Shown: piece by piece, positions 28,039 through 40,700 of the stretch
How positions within the stretch are numbered: position 1 is the first letter of the stretch
How the letters are laid out: the number at the start of each line of letters is the position of its first letter
Assembly (NCBI GenBank): GCA_963779055.1
Contig: CAVZWN010000001.1
Span: 248,001-312,000, forward strand
Reading direction: 5' to 3'
DNA: 64,000 bases
Origin: Sulfurimicrobium sp963779055
Lineage (GTDB): Bacteria > Pseudomonadota > Gammaproteobacteria > Burkholderiales > Sulfuricellaceae
Notes under the pieces: generated by a model
What the model saw: the letters and a program-made list of their open reading frames with translations, nothing else
Told to the model about the DNA's origin: nothing
Database searches by the model: none
Translations under genes and position numbers: made by a program

Positions 28039-28189
28039 GGCGCTTGTCGGATGGGTAGACAGAGATGCTGGGTCTTCGGATTTGGTGTTGAAGTCACTCA
28101 AATGATATAGCGCTCAGTGACAGGGATTTGAAAGAATTCTTGTTGCAAATATGAGTGCGACAAGTAATACAAAGTAATGCTAAGAGATT

Positions 28190-29729
<1,540 letters not shown>

Positions 29730-29753
29730 GAGAAAGCTCATACGGCAGGCGTT

Positions 29754-29765
29754 CACACTTATTGG
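29754..29765 (+). other. 3' arm of the 16S RNase III processing stem
   Basis: CACACTTATTGG pairs perfectly with 28027-28038 in the leader, as described for the 5' arm. Confidence 0.85.
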
Positions 29766-29788
29766 TTGTTAGAAATAGCGAGGAGCTT

Positions 29789-29854
29789 AGGAGTAAGACG
29801 TGAGGAATCACCCTCTGGTGTTTACTCCTCACCCCTCACCCCTTACTCCTCACC
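29789..29854 (+). repeat. Repeat-rich hairpin in the 16S-tRNA-Ile spacer
   Basis: The arms AGGAGTAAGACGTGAGGA (29789-29806) and 29833-29850 are inverted repeats with three mismatches in 18 bases. The right half also has a direct repeat, TTACTCCTCACC, at 29822-29833 and 29843-29854. The purine/pyrimidine-rich GTGAGGAGTAA unit looks like a dispersed intergenic repeat rather than a normal spacer element. Confidence 0.7.
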
Positions 29855-29860
29855 GGGTAA

Positions 29861-29937
<77 letters not shown>

Positions 29938-29944
29938 GAAACAT

Positions 29945-30020
29945 GGGGGCATAGCTCAGCTGGGAGAGCACCTGCTTTGCAAGCAGGGGGTCGTCGGTTC
30001 GATCCCGTCTGCCTCCACCA
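29945..30020 (+). tRNA. tRNA-Ala (anticodon TGC)
   Basis: A 76-base cloverleaf with encoded CCA; acceptor GGGGGCA pairs with TGCCTCC (one G-T), the anticodon loop is CTTTGCAAG, and the T-arm is GGTTCGATCCC. It follows tRNA-Ile after seven bases. Confidence 0.97.
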
Positions 30021-30329
30021 AATACCCTTGCCTTAAAATCTGGGCAGGAAATGGCGACCGAAGTAAAAGAGAGATTATAAGTAAGTGCTGCTTACTTATA
30101 GCTTCTTAAGTGAAGTTATTGGCTGAATTGTTCTTTAAAAAAACGGAAGAAGTAAAGCGATTGAGATCTGGAAGGTCCACGGCTACGGCTGTTGATTGGA
30201 AAGAAATCAATCACTGGGTAAATGATTGTATCGCGAACATGCGTTTTTAGTCGGACGCATGGGAGCAAACATGCTTAAGATTTAGAATTCCTGTAATTTT
30301 GAACAAGCGGAAGCTGTTTAAGGTTATAG
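30021..30329 (+). other. Spacer between tRNA-Ala and 23S rRNA
   Basis: No gene. It contains a second boxA (TGTTCTTTAAAA, 30129-30140) and the 5' arm of the 23S processing stem: AAAACGGAAGAAGTA (30140-30154) is perfectly complementary to 33272-33286 beyond the 23S gene. Confidence 0.85.
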
Positions 30330-33212
<2,883 letters not shown>

Positions 33213-33271
33213 ATAACCTTAAGCGGCTTCCAAAAGTAATATTAAGTGAAGCCAGTACAATCAGATACCCA

Positions 33272-33286
33272 TACTTCTTCCGTTTT
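33272..33286 (+). other. 3' arm of the 23S RNase III processing stem
   Basis: TACTTCTTCCGTTTT pairs perfectly over 15 bases with 30140-30154, upstream of the 23S gene, giving the expected processing stalk. Confidence 0.85.
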
Positions 33287-33322
33287 ACAATCGATTGCGT
33301 AATTGCAGTCGATTAAAAGTTA

Positions 33323-33438
33323 TGCTTGGCGGCCATAGCGAGTTGGAACCACCCCTTCCCATTCCGAACAGGACCGTGAAACGACTCTGCGCCGATGATA
33401 GTGTGCACTACGCATGTGAAAGTAGGTCACCGCCAAGC
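33323..33438 (+). rRNA. rrf: 5S ribosomal RNA
   Basis: About 116 bases starting TGCTTGGCGGCCATAGCG and ending CACCGCCAAGC; the two ends pair to form helix I. Internal CCCATTCCGAAC and GAAACGACTCTGCGCCGATG are typical 5S blocks. Confidence 0.94.
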
Positions 33439-33449
33439 TCCTTATAAAG

Positions 33450-33488
33450 AACCCTCTGCTTGAAAATATGGCAGAGGGTTTTTTTTTG
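33450..33488 (+). terminator. Terminator of the rRNA operon
   Basis: AACCCTCTGC and GCAGAGGGTT form a ten-pair stem with an A/T-rich loop, followed directly by a run of T. It ends the rRNA transcript before the rimP operon promoter. Confidence 0.93.
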
Positions 33489-33492
33489 AGTT

Positions 33493-33521
33493 TTCAGAAA
33501 ATGTTGTTTTTTTGCTATAAT
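33493..33521 (+). promoter_or_regulatory. Promoter of the rimP-nusA-infB operon
   Basis: A perfect -10 TATAAT (33516-33521) lies 17 bases after TTCAGA (33493-33498), a partial match to TTGACA, in an A/T-rich stretch. It is the only good promoter between the rRNA terminator and rimP. Confidence 0.7.
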
Positions 33522-33537
33522 AAGCAAAGATAAAGAT

Positions 33538-33559
33538 GGGCCATAGGGGCCCTTTTTTT
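33538..33559 (+). promoter_or_regulatory. Terminator-like hairpin in the rimP operon leader (possible attenuator)
   Basis: GGGCC (33538-33542) and GGCCC (33548-33552) form a short GC stem with a five-base loop, followed by seven T. It lies between the promoter and the rimP start at 33575, so it would act within the leader. NusA is known to regulate its own operon in E. coli, which makes attenuation here plausible but unproven. Confidence 0.65.
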
Positions 33560-33574
33560 ATTTGTGGTGAGGTT

Positions 33575-34006
33575 ATGGAACTGCATTCATTGCTTGAGTC
33601 AACTTTGGCTGGGCTGGGTTACGAGATGGTTGATCTGGAAATCAGTAATCGGGGGAAGTTGCTCCGCCTGTTCATTGATAAGCCTGTCGGAATCAATGTG
33701 GATGATTGTGTTTTGGTTAGCAATCATGTGTCGAGATTGCTGGCTGTCGAGATGGATTTTGATTATGACCGGCTTGAGGTTTCATCCCCAGGCCTTGACA
33801 GGCCGCTGAAGAAAGTTGCTGATTTTCAGCGTTTCAAAGGCGAAGCTGCGATGGTTAAGCTCAGAGTCCCTTTGCAGGGCAGGAAAAAATTTGAAGGTGT
33901 TCTGCAGGGCGTAGAGAATGGAATGTTGCAGATTGAGGTAGATGGAAATCTTCTGCGATTCGACCTCGAAAATGTAGATAAAGCAAGATTGGTTCCGAAA
34001 TTCTGA
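33575..34006 (+). CDS. rimP: Ribosome maturation factor RimP
   Basis: The start is the ATG at 33575 (MELHSLLESTLAGLGYEMVD) with GTGAGG upstream; the open frame to the left runs through the leader hairpin and is not coding. The 143-residue protein has the RimP core LRLFIDKPVGINVDDCVLVS and YDRLEVSSPGLDRPL. It assists 30S assembly. First gene of the rimP-nusA-infB-rbfA-truB transcription/translation operon. Confidence 0.95.
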   Translation: MELHSLLESTLAGLGYEMVDLEISNRGKLLRLFIDKPVGINVDDCVLVSNHVSRLLAVEMDFDYDRLEVSSPGLDRPLKKVADFQRFKGEAAMVKLRVPLQGRKKFEGVLQGVENGMLQIEVDGNLLRFDLENVDKARLVPKF

Positions 34007-34063
34007 ATTGTATTAACAATAAAAATTTTGAAAGTTCTACCCGAATGATTGATCGGAGGATGT

Positions 34064-35539
34064 ATGAGTCGTGAAGTATTGATGGTGGTTGACGCATTGG
34101 CGCGTGAGAAAAATGTTGATAAAGAGGTTGTTTTTGGTGCGCTGGAACTCGCGCTAGCTTCTGCAACAAAGAAACGTTTTCATGACGATGTCGATGTGCG
34201 TGTTTCTATCGATCGTACTTCGGGTGAATATGAGACTTTTCGTCGTTGGGAAGTGATGGCTGATGACGGTTCGCTGGAATTCCCTGAGCGTCAACTGTCA
34301 TCCGATGATGCTGTCAAGCAGAAACAGGATTCCCAACCCGGTGATTTCGTCGAGCAAATTCTTGAGCCAGTTGAATTTGGCCGGATTGGAGCTCAAGCGG
34401 CTAAACAGGTTATTTTGCAGAAAATTCGCGAAGCCGAGCGTGAACAGATATTGAATGATTTTCTTGCCCGCAAGGAACATCTGGTTACCGGTGTTATCAA
34501 GCGCATGGAACGAGGCAGTGCAATTATTGAATCTGGTCGATTGGAAGCTCTGCTGCCACGCGACCAGATGATTCCAAAGGAGAATCTTCGGGTTGGTGAT
34601 CGTGTACGTGCATATCTGCTGCGTATTGATCGTAGTGGACGTGGCCCGCAGCTTATTTTGTCTCGTGTTGTACCTGAGTTTATTGTCAAGCTGTTTGAAC
34701 TTGAGGTGCCTGAGATTGAAGAGGGTTTGCTTGAACTTCGCGCGGCTGCACGTGATCCTGGTATGCGAGCAAAAATTGCGGTTAAATCCAACGACCAACG
34801 GATTGATCCTATTGGCACCTGTGTTGGTATGAGAGGTTCCCGCGTTCAGGCGGTTACGGGAGAGCTTGGTGGTGAGCGAGTTGATATCATTTTGTGGTCC
34901 GCGGATCCTGCACAATTTGTAATTGGTGCATTGGCCCCTGCCGAAGTTAGCAGCATTGTGGTGGACGAAGACAAGCACAGCATGGATGTCGTTGTTGAGG
35001 AAGAGCAGCTGGCAATGGCAATCGGGCGTAGTGGTCAGAATGTCCGTCTGGCTTCCGAGTTGACCGGCTGGAACCTGAACATCATGACGGTTGAAGAGGC
35101 TGAACAGAAGAGTGAGGAAGAGTACACGTCTATCCGTCAGGTTTTCATGCAGAAGCTGGATGTGGATGAGGAAGTCGCTGATATTCTGATTCAGGAAGGA
35201 TTCAGTACCCTGGAGGAAGTTGCTTATGTTCCTCTGGCTGAGATGCTTGAAATTGAGTCTTTTGATGAGAGCACAGTAAACGAGCTTCGTAGCCGTGCTC
35301 GTAATGCTTTGCTGACTGAAGCAATTGTCAGTGAAGAAAAGCTTGAGAATGCCGCGGAAAGCCTCCTTAAGATGGAGGGCATGGACAATGAAACTGCAGG
35401 TGTGCTGGCGAGCAAGGGTGTAACTACTCTCGAAAATCTTGCCGATCTTGCTGTGGATGATCTGGTTGAAATAACCGGTATGGATGACGAACGTGCAAAG
35501 CAGTTGATCATGACCGCCCGCGCCCCGTGGTTTGCATAA
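34064..35539 (+). CDS. nusA: Transcription termination/antitermination factor NusA
   Basis: 491 residues from the ATG at 34064 (MSREVLMVVDALAREKN), preceded by CGGAGGA. Order of domains: N-terminal polymerase-binding domain, S1 (TGVIKRMERGSAIIES, about residue 140), KH domains (RGSRVQAVTGELGGERVDII, GRSGQNVRLASELTGWN), and two C-terminal acidic repeats as in the longer proteobacterial NusA. Codons ending in T are more frequent than in neighbouring metabolic genes, probably reflecting high expression. Confidence 0.96.
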   Translation: MSREVLMVVDALAREKNVDKEVVFGALELALASATKKRFHDDVDVRVSIDRTSGEYETFRRWEVMADDGSLEFPERQLSSDDAVKQKQDSQPGDFVEQILEPVEFGRIGAQAAKQVILQKIREAEREQILNDFLARKEHLVTGVIKRMERGSAIIESGRLEALLPRDQMIPKENLRVGDRVRAYLLRIDRSGRGPQLILSRVVPEFIVKLFELEVPEIEEGLLELRAAARDPGMRAKIAVKSNDQRIDPIGTCVGMRGSRVQAVTGELGGERVDIILWSADPAQFVIGALAPAEVSSIVVDEDKHSMDVVVEEEQLAMAIGRSGQNVRLASELTGWNLNIMTVEEAEQKSEEEYTSIRQVFMQKLDVDEEVADILIQEGFSTLEEVAYVPLAEMLEIESFDESTVNELRSRARNALLTEAIVSEEKLENAAESLLKMEGMDNETAGVLASKGVTTLENLADLAVDDLVEITGMDDERAKQLIMTARAPWFA

Positions 35540-35563
35540 AGTATAAGAACAGGAGGCCGGAAA

Positions 35564-38311
35564 ATGGCACAAATAAATGTTACGCAGTTTGCTTCAGAGT
35601 TGGGTTTGCCTGCGGCAACACTACTGGACCAGTTGCGCTCGGCTGGTGTGAACAAAAATACAAGTGATGATTTGTTGACGGAGCAGGACAAATCCCAGTT
35701 GCTCGATTATTTGCGTCGCTCGCATGGCGCAACAGATTCAAAGAGCAAGATTACATTGACGCGGCGTGAAACGACGGAAATCAAAAGATCTGATAGCACG
35801 GGTAAGGCTCGAACTATTCAGGTCGAGGTCAAGAAGAAGCGTGTATTTGTTAAGCGTGATGTGGTTGACGAAGCCGTGACTGAGCCTCTAGAAGTGTCTC
35901 ACACTCAGGAAGAACTGGATGTGTCGCTGGTCCCTCCATTAGAGGAAGCTCAGCCATTGCCAGTACATGAGCCTGAACCAGTGGTAGCAGAGGCGCCTGT
36001 CGCAGTGGAGATTGAAGCGCCGCAGCCGCTACCGGAAGTGGCGCTGCAGATGCCGGAAGCGGTATCAACTGAGGAAGTACCACCGGTTAAAGAAGTGTCG
36101 CAGCAGCGGACTATACGTGCGCCTATTCTGGATGCGGCTCAAATTGCCAAACGTGAGGAAGAGGCACGCCGTCAGGCTGCATTGTTCGCCCGTCAAAGTG
36201 CAGAGTTGCGTGAAAAACAGGAGCGCGAGCAGAAGCGTATTGCGGACGAAGCTGCTGCCAAGGCAGCAACCGTAGCAAGCGCAGCTGCAGCGGTTGCTGC
36301 ACAGGCTGCTCTTAGTGAGGGAACGCTGCACAAACCCGCTGTGACGCCTGAAGAAAAAGCAGCGAAGGCAGAAAAGAAAGGCGCCAAGAAGCAGAAAGAG
36401 ACCACCTGGGCGGATGATAAGAATAAAAAACGTGGCCTCAGGGTGCGTGGCGATGTGGGTAATGCGGGTGGCTGGCGGGGAGGGCGCAAGGATAAGGCGC
36501 ATCGTCAGCAGTCGGATGCCGCACATGCTTTCGAGATGCCAACCGAGCCTATCGTGCATGAAGTGCTGGTGCCCGAAACCATTACTGTTGCCGCGTTGGC
36601 GCAGAAAATGGCAGTCAAGGCTGCGGAAGTCATCAAGACCATGATGAAGATGGGCATGATGGTGACGATTAACCAGGTCGTGGATCAGGAAACAGCGATG
36701 ATCGTGGTCGAGGAAATGGGCCATGTCGCCAAACCTGCTGCGCTGGATAATCCGGAAGCTTTTCTCGATGTGTTGTCGACAGAGCACCACGAAGTTATCC
36801 TTGAGCCCCGTGCCCCTGTTGTCACGGTGATGGGGCACGTAGATCACGGTAAAACCTCCTTGCTGGATTATATTCGCCGTACCCGCGTTGCTCATGGTGA
36901 GGCGGGTGGAATTACCCAGCACATTGGCGCCTACCATGTGGAAACGCCTAGCGGCATGGTGACCTTTCTCGATACTCCGGGCCACGAGGCATTTACTGCA
37001 TTGCGTGCGCGTGGAGCCAAGGCCACAGACGTGGTGATTCTGGTGGTTGCGGCGGATGACGGGGTGATGCCTCAGACGGTTGAGGCTATCCATCATGCCA
37101 AAGCGGCAGGTGTACCCATCGTGGTGGCAGTGAACAAGATTGATAAACCCGAGGCCAATCCTGAGCGAATCAAGCAGGAACTCAGCTCTCAGGGCGTAGT
37201 TCCTGAGGACTGGGGTGGCGACGCCATGTTTGTTGAAGTTTCAGCAAAAACTGGTCAGGGTATTGATTCGCTGCTTGAAGGCGTAGCGCTGCAGTCCGAA
37301 GTGCTTGAACTAAAGGCTTGCCGTACGTCACCCGCCAAAGGTCTGGTGATCGATGCCCGCCTCGACAAGGGTCGTGGCCCTGTGGCTACCGTCATTGTAC
37401 AAAGCGGAATCTTGCGTCAGGGCGATATGCTGCTTGCTGGCGCAGTATTTGGCCGTGTGCGTGCGATGCTGGATGAGAATGGTGTGCCAGTGAAGGAAGC
37501 AGGCCCTTCCATCCCGGTTGAAATTCAGGGTCTGTCGGAAGTGCCGATGGCCGGTGAGGAAGTCAATGTCATTACTGATGAGCGCAAGGCACGTGAAATT
37601 GCCCTGTTCCGTCAAGGCAAGTTCCGTGATGTGAAGCTGGCCAAACAGCAGGCGGCCAAACTTGAAAACATGTTTGACCAGATTGGCGAGGGTGAAGTCA
37701 AAACCCTGCCGCTGATCATCAAGGCTGACGTTCAGGGTTCCTATGAAGCGCTGATTCATTCGTTGCAGAAGCTGTCTACAGCCGAGGTCAAGGTTAACGT
37801 CATTCATAGTGGTGTGGGTGCGATTACTGAGTCGGACATCAATCTGGCGATTGCCTCCAAGGCAGTTGTAATCGGTTTCAACAGCCGTGCCGATGCCGTG
37901 GCGCGAAAACTGATCCAGTCTTCCGGTGTGGATGTCCACTACTACAACATCATTTATGAGGCCGTGGACGAGATCAAGGCGGCCCTGTCTGGCATGCTGT
38001 CGCCAGAGCGCAAGGAAAGTGTCATTGGTATGGTTGAGGTGCGCAATGTGTTCCGCATCACCAAGATTGGGACGGTTGCAGGTTGTTACGTGCTGGATGG
38101 TGTCGTGAAACGTGGTGCGGCAGTCCGTGTACTGCGCAACGACGTTGTGGTGCATGTGGGCGAACTGGATTCCCTGAAGCGTTTCAAGGATGACGTCAAG
38201 GAAGTCAAGTTCGGATATGAGTGCGGCCTGTCACTGAAGAACTTCAATGATATTGAGGTTGGTGATCAGCTTGAGGTCTATGAAATGGTTGAGGTGGCGC
38301 GTACCCTCTAA
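35564..38311 (+). CDS. infB: Translation initiation factor IF-2
   Basis: 915 residues. An N-terminal IF2N-like domain (MAQINVTQFASELGL) is followed by a long charged, Ala/Glu/Lys-rich linker (about residues 60-310), then a second IF2N-like domain and the GTPase: G1 GHVDHGKTSLLDYI (about 425), G3 DTPGHEAF, G4 NKID. Domains II, III and IV (C-terminal fMet-tRNA binding) complete it. It places initiator tRNA on the 30S subunit. Start preceded by AGGAGG. Confidence 0.97.
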   Translation: MAQINVTQFASELGLPAATLLDQLRSAGVNKNTSDDLLTEQDKSQLLDYLRRSHGATDSKSKITLTRRETTEIKRSDSTGKARTIQVEVKKKRVFVKRDVVDEAVTEPLEVSHTQEELDVSLVPPLEEAQPLPVHEPEPVVAEAPVAVEIEAPQPLPEVALQMPEAVSTEEVPPVKEVSQQRTIRAPILDAAQIAKREEEARRQAALFARQSAELREKQEREQKRIADEAAAKAATVASAAAAVAAQAALSEGTLHKPAVTPEEKAAKAEKKGAKKQKETTWADDKNKKRGLRVRGDVGNAGGWRGGRKDKAHRQQSDAAHAFEMPTEPIVHEVLVPETITVAALAQKMAVKAAEVIKTMMKMGMMVTINQVVDQETAMIVVEEMGHVAKPAALDNPEAFLDVLSTEHHEVILEPRAPVVTVMGHVDHGKTSLLDYIRRTRVAHGEAGGITQHIGAYHVETPSGMVTFLDTPGHEAFTALRARGAKATDVVILVVAADDGVMPQTVEAIHHAKAAGVPIVVAVNKIDKPEANPERIKQELSSQGVVPEDWGGDAMFVEVSAKTGQGIDSLLEGVALQSEVLELKACRTSPAKGLVIDARLDKGRGPVATVIVQSGILRQGDMLLAGAVFGRVRAMLDENGVPVKEAGPSIPVEIQGLSEVPMAGEEVNVITDERKAREIALFRQGKFRDVKLAKQQAAKLENMFDQIGEGEVKTLPLIIKADVQGSYEALIHSLQKLSTAEVKVNVIHSGVGAITESDINLAIASKAVVIGFNSRADAVARKLIQSSGVDVHYYNIIYEAVDEIKAALSGMLSPERKESVIGMVEVRNVFRITKIGTVAGCYVLDGVVKRGAAVRVLRNDVVVHVGELDSLKRFKDDVKEVKFGYECGLSLKNFNDIEVGDQLEVYEMVEVARTL

Positions 38312-38335
38312 TCTGACGAGGGGAGCCAGTAGATT

Positions 38336-38716
38336 ATGCCTAAAGATCATTCACGTCCACGCCGGGTGGCGGAGCAGATTCAGCGCGAACTGGCTGAGCT
38401 GATTCAGCTTGAGGTCAAGGATCCACGTGTCGGTATGGTGACCTTGACCGATGTTGAGGTGACCCCCGATTATTCTCATGCCAAGATCTACTTTACCCTG
38501 TTGAATCAGGGGCATCCATTGGATGAGACGCTTGAGGGTTTGAACCGGGCTGCGGGTTATTTGCGAAGCCAGCTTGCTCATCGCATGCGTTTGCGCGTGA
38601 TGCCTCAACTGCATTTTGTTTTCGACAGCTCGGTTGAACGTGGTGTCCAGCTATCTCATCTGATTGAAGAGGCCGTTGCCCTGGAGGGCGACAAGCCGTC
38701 GCAGGAAGAAAGCTAG
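38336..38716 (+). CDS. rbfA: 30S ribosome-binding factor A
   Basis: A 126-residue KH-like protein for 30S maturation. Conserved text includes RRVAEQIQRELAELIQLEVKDPR and VTLTDVEVTPDYSHAKIYF; the LRVMPQLHFVFDSSVERG end is typical. GGGGAGCC precedes the ATG. Its last base is the first base of the truB GTG start. Confidence 0.96.
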   Translation: MPKDHSRPRRVAEQIQRELAELIQLEVKDPRVGMVTLTDVEVTPDYSHAKIYFTLLNQGHPLDETLEGLNRAAGYLRSQLAHRMRLRVMPQLHFVFDSSVERGVQLSHLIEEAVALEGDKPSQEES

Positions 38717-39627
38717 TGCAGTTCAAGCGTATCAAGCGTGCAGTCAGTGGTGTGCTGCTGCTCGACAAAGCCTATGGCATTAGTTCCAACACCGCGCTAC
38801 AACAGGTCAAAAGACTCTTCCAGGCCGAGAAAGCCGGTCATACCGGTAACCTTGATCCAATCGCTACTGGCTTGCTGCCTGTGTGTTTTGGTGAGGCAAC
38901 CAAGTTTTCCCATTATCTCCTGGATGCCAACAAATGTTATCAGGCCCGCTTCAAGCTAGGCACTACCACCAGCACGGGCGATACTGAAGGCGAAATTCTT
39001 TGCCAGCAGCCCGTCGCGGTTTCCCTTGAAGATGTCGAGCAGGTACTGAAAAGTTTTGTTGGCACTATTCAGCAAATTCCACCAATGTATTCTGCTCTGA
39101 AGCACCAGGGGAAAGCTCTTTATACCTATGCCAGGGCCGGTATCGACATCCCCCGTGATCCGCGTGAAGTGACAATTTATAGCCTGGTGCTGGACAATTT
39201 TTCCGGTGATGAACTGGGCGTTACGGTGCATTGCAGTAAAGGAACGTATATTCGTGTGCTGGGTGAGGATATCGGGGCTGCACTGGGATGCGGTGCCCAT
39301 ATGGTTGCCTTGCGGCGATCTGAAACAGGGGAATTTAATCTTTCCAGTGCGCTCAAGTTGCAGCAACTCGAGCTGATGACGCCTGAACAGCGCGATGCAA
39401 CATTACTTCCTGCTGATTGTTTACTCGCAGGTCTACCTAAAGTAACGCTGGATAGCGAGAGTGCTTATTACCTTCAGCAGGGGCAAGCAGTGTGGACGGC
39501 GGGACAATCTGAAATGGGTTCAGTCAGCTTGTATGGCCCAGAGACTGTTTTTCTGGGCTTGGGCGAAGTAACCAGTGAAGGTAAAATTGCACCCAAGCGA
39601 CTGGTTCAACCTAACAAAAATCCTTAA
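38716..39627 (+). CDS. truB: tRNA pseudouridine-55 synthase TruB
   Basis: 303 residues from a GTG that overlaps the rbfA stop by one base. The catalytic Asp is in GHTGNLDPIATGLLPVC (family usually GHTGSLDPLATG). It makes pseudouridine 55 in tRNA T-loops. This is the last gene of the operon; rpsO, often next, does not follow here. Instead a convergent small gene ends 12 bases away. Confidence 0.95.
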   Translation: MQFKRIKRAVSGVLLLDKAYGISSNTALQQVKRLFQAEKAGHTGNLDPIATGLLPVCFGEATKFSHYLLDANKCYQARFKLGTTTSTGDTEGEILCQQPVAVSLEDVEQVLKSFVGTIQQIPPMYSALKHQGKALYTYARAGIDIPRDPREVTIYSLVLDNFSGDELGVTVHCSKGTYIRVLGEDIGAALGCGAHMVALRRSETGEFNLSSALKLQQLELMTPEQRDATLLPADCLLAGLPKVTLDSESAYYLQQGQAVWTAGQSEMGSVSLYGPETVFLGLGEVTSEGKIAPKRLVQPNKNP

Positions 39628-39639
39628 ACAATCAAATGT

Positions 39640-39909
39640 TTAGTTGTTCAGATTCTTGACAAGCGGGTTTTCCCATATGGCTTGGCCTGTTTGAGGGGTT
39701 TTATCTCTTTCCATATCCTCGTGCAGGTTATTGAGGAACATGATTTCAGCCATGGTTTCACCGGTAAATCCCTGCCGGTCACCGCGATCATCGATCAGCA
39801 GATGACTCAGAAAGGCGGCGACACCTTCATGTCCCCAAAGCATGGTTATTTTTTCCACAATGCGTGGAAAATTCTTCTCAATTTCGGATGCGTATTTGGA
39901 ATCGGGCAT
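39640..39909 (-). CDS. Small conserved-looking protein of unknown function
   Basis: An 89-residue soluble, mostly helical acidic protein beginning MPDSKYASEIEKNFPRIVEK and containing FLSHLLIDDRGDRQGF. No family recognised, no signal peptide, no membrane segment and no Cys. GAGGAAAATAAT precedes the start at a normal distance, supporting translation. It sits alone between convergent truB and the nitroreductase gene 72 bases upstream on the same strand. Confidence 0.6.
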   Translation of the reverse strand: MPDSKYASEIEKNFPRIVEKITMLWGHEGVAAFLSHLLIDDRGDRQGFTGETMAEIMFLNNLHEDMERDKTPQTGQAIWENPLVKNLNN

Positions 39910-39981
39910 TATTATTTTCCTCGTAGGATATTTTGATTATTTAAGCACGTTTCCAACTTGAATGAAAAGAGCTGATTGGCG

Positions 39982-40590
39982 CTATTTTTTCTGGATAGGG
40001 GAACCCCATGCATCTTCGAAAAAATGCTCTCCCAGTGGCGTACGTTCACGAGGCGCGAGTTCCAGTTCTTTAAGTTCATCGTTGAGGATGGTTTCCTGAC
40101 CCTGATATCCAATGGCAATCATGGCCATGCAGGCGAACTGCTCGGGAATGCCGAATTCTCCACGAATCTTATCAGCATCAAAGCCACCCATTTGATGGGC
40201 CATCAGGCCCAATGAAATGGCCTGCAGACAAAGATTTTCGGCTGCGGCGCCAGTATCATATTGTCCCCAGGCGTTGGGCTTGTCATTCTTGCGAAAAATG
40301 CTGTTTGCGGTAACCAGTACAAGCACGGGTGCATTTTTGACCCAGTTCTGGTTCCATTCAACCAGACAATCGAAGGCCTTCTGCCATGCTGCTGCATCGC
40401 GGTTACGATTCCACACGATAAAGCGCCAAGGTTCGTCTCCAAAGCATGATGGTGCCCAGCGCGCGGCTTCTACAAGCGAAATAACCTGATCCTGGCTGAC
40501 AGGCTTTTCAGCATCGAATGCACGGCAACTCCAGCGCCTGGTGAGAATGTCATGTATCGGTGCGGCGGTGGTGGCGGTCTTGTGTTGCAT
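39982..40590 (-). CDS. Nitroreductase family oxidoreductase
   Basis: A 202-residue FMN-dependent nitroreductase-like protein. The FMN phosphate-binding Arg motif is RRWSCRAFD near residue 20, AARWAPSCFGDEPWRFIV is the classical second block, and GAAAENLCLQAISLGLMAHQMGGF the third. Substrates cannot be assigned; relatives reduce nitroaromatics, quinones or flavins with NAD(P)H. Confidence 0.88.
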   Translation of the reverse strand: MQHKTATTAAPIHDILTRRWSCRAFDAEKPVSQDQVISLVEAARWAPSCFGDEPWRFIVWNRNRDAAAWQKAFDCLVEWNQNWVKNAPVLVLVTANSIFRKNDKPNAWGQYDTGAAAENLCLQAISLGLMAHQMGGFDADKIRGEFGIPEQFACMAMIAIGYQGQETILNDELKELELAPRERTPLGEHFFEDAWGSPIQKK

Positions 40591-40700
40591 GGGGCATCCT
40601 TGTTTATTGGATTTCCTTCGTATAGTAGCTGATTTTGATCATCAGCCTCAATGAGCAAATTTGTTTACGAAGCCCTTCTGATGCAGAATTCATGATTCTC

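Larger units (their letters stand above)
27872..28189 (+). other. rRNA operon promoter and leader region
   Basis: No protein gene is supported here. The stretch holds the rRNA promoter, a boxA antitermination site and the 5' arm of the 16S processing stem, each listed separately. Confidence 0.8.

Noticed and set aside
34298..35572. 424-residue minus-strand frame opposite nusA
   Set aside because: nusA is unambiguous. The antisense frame is open because nusA uses particular T-ending codons; no motif or ribosome site supports it.
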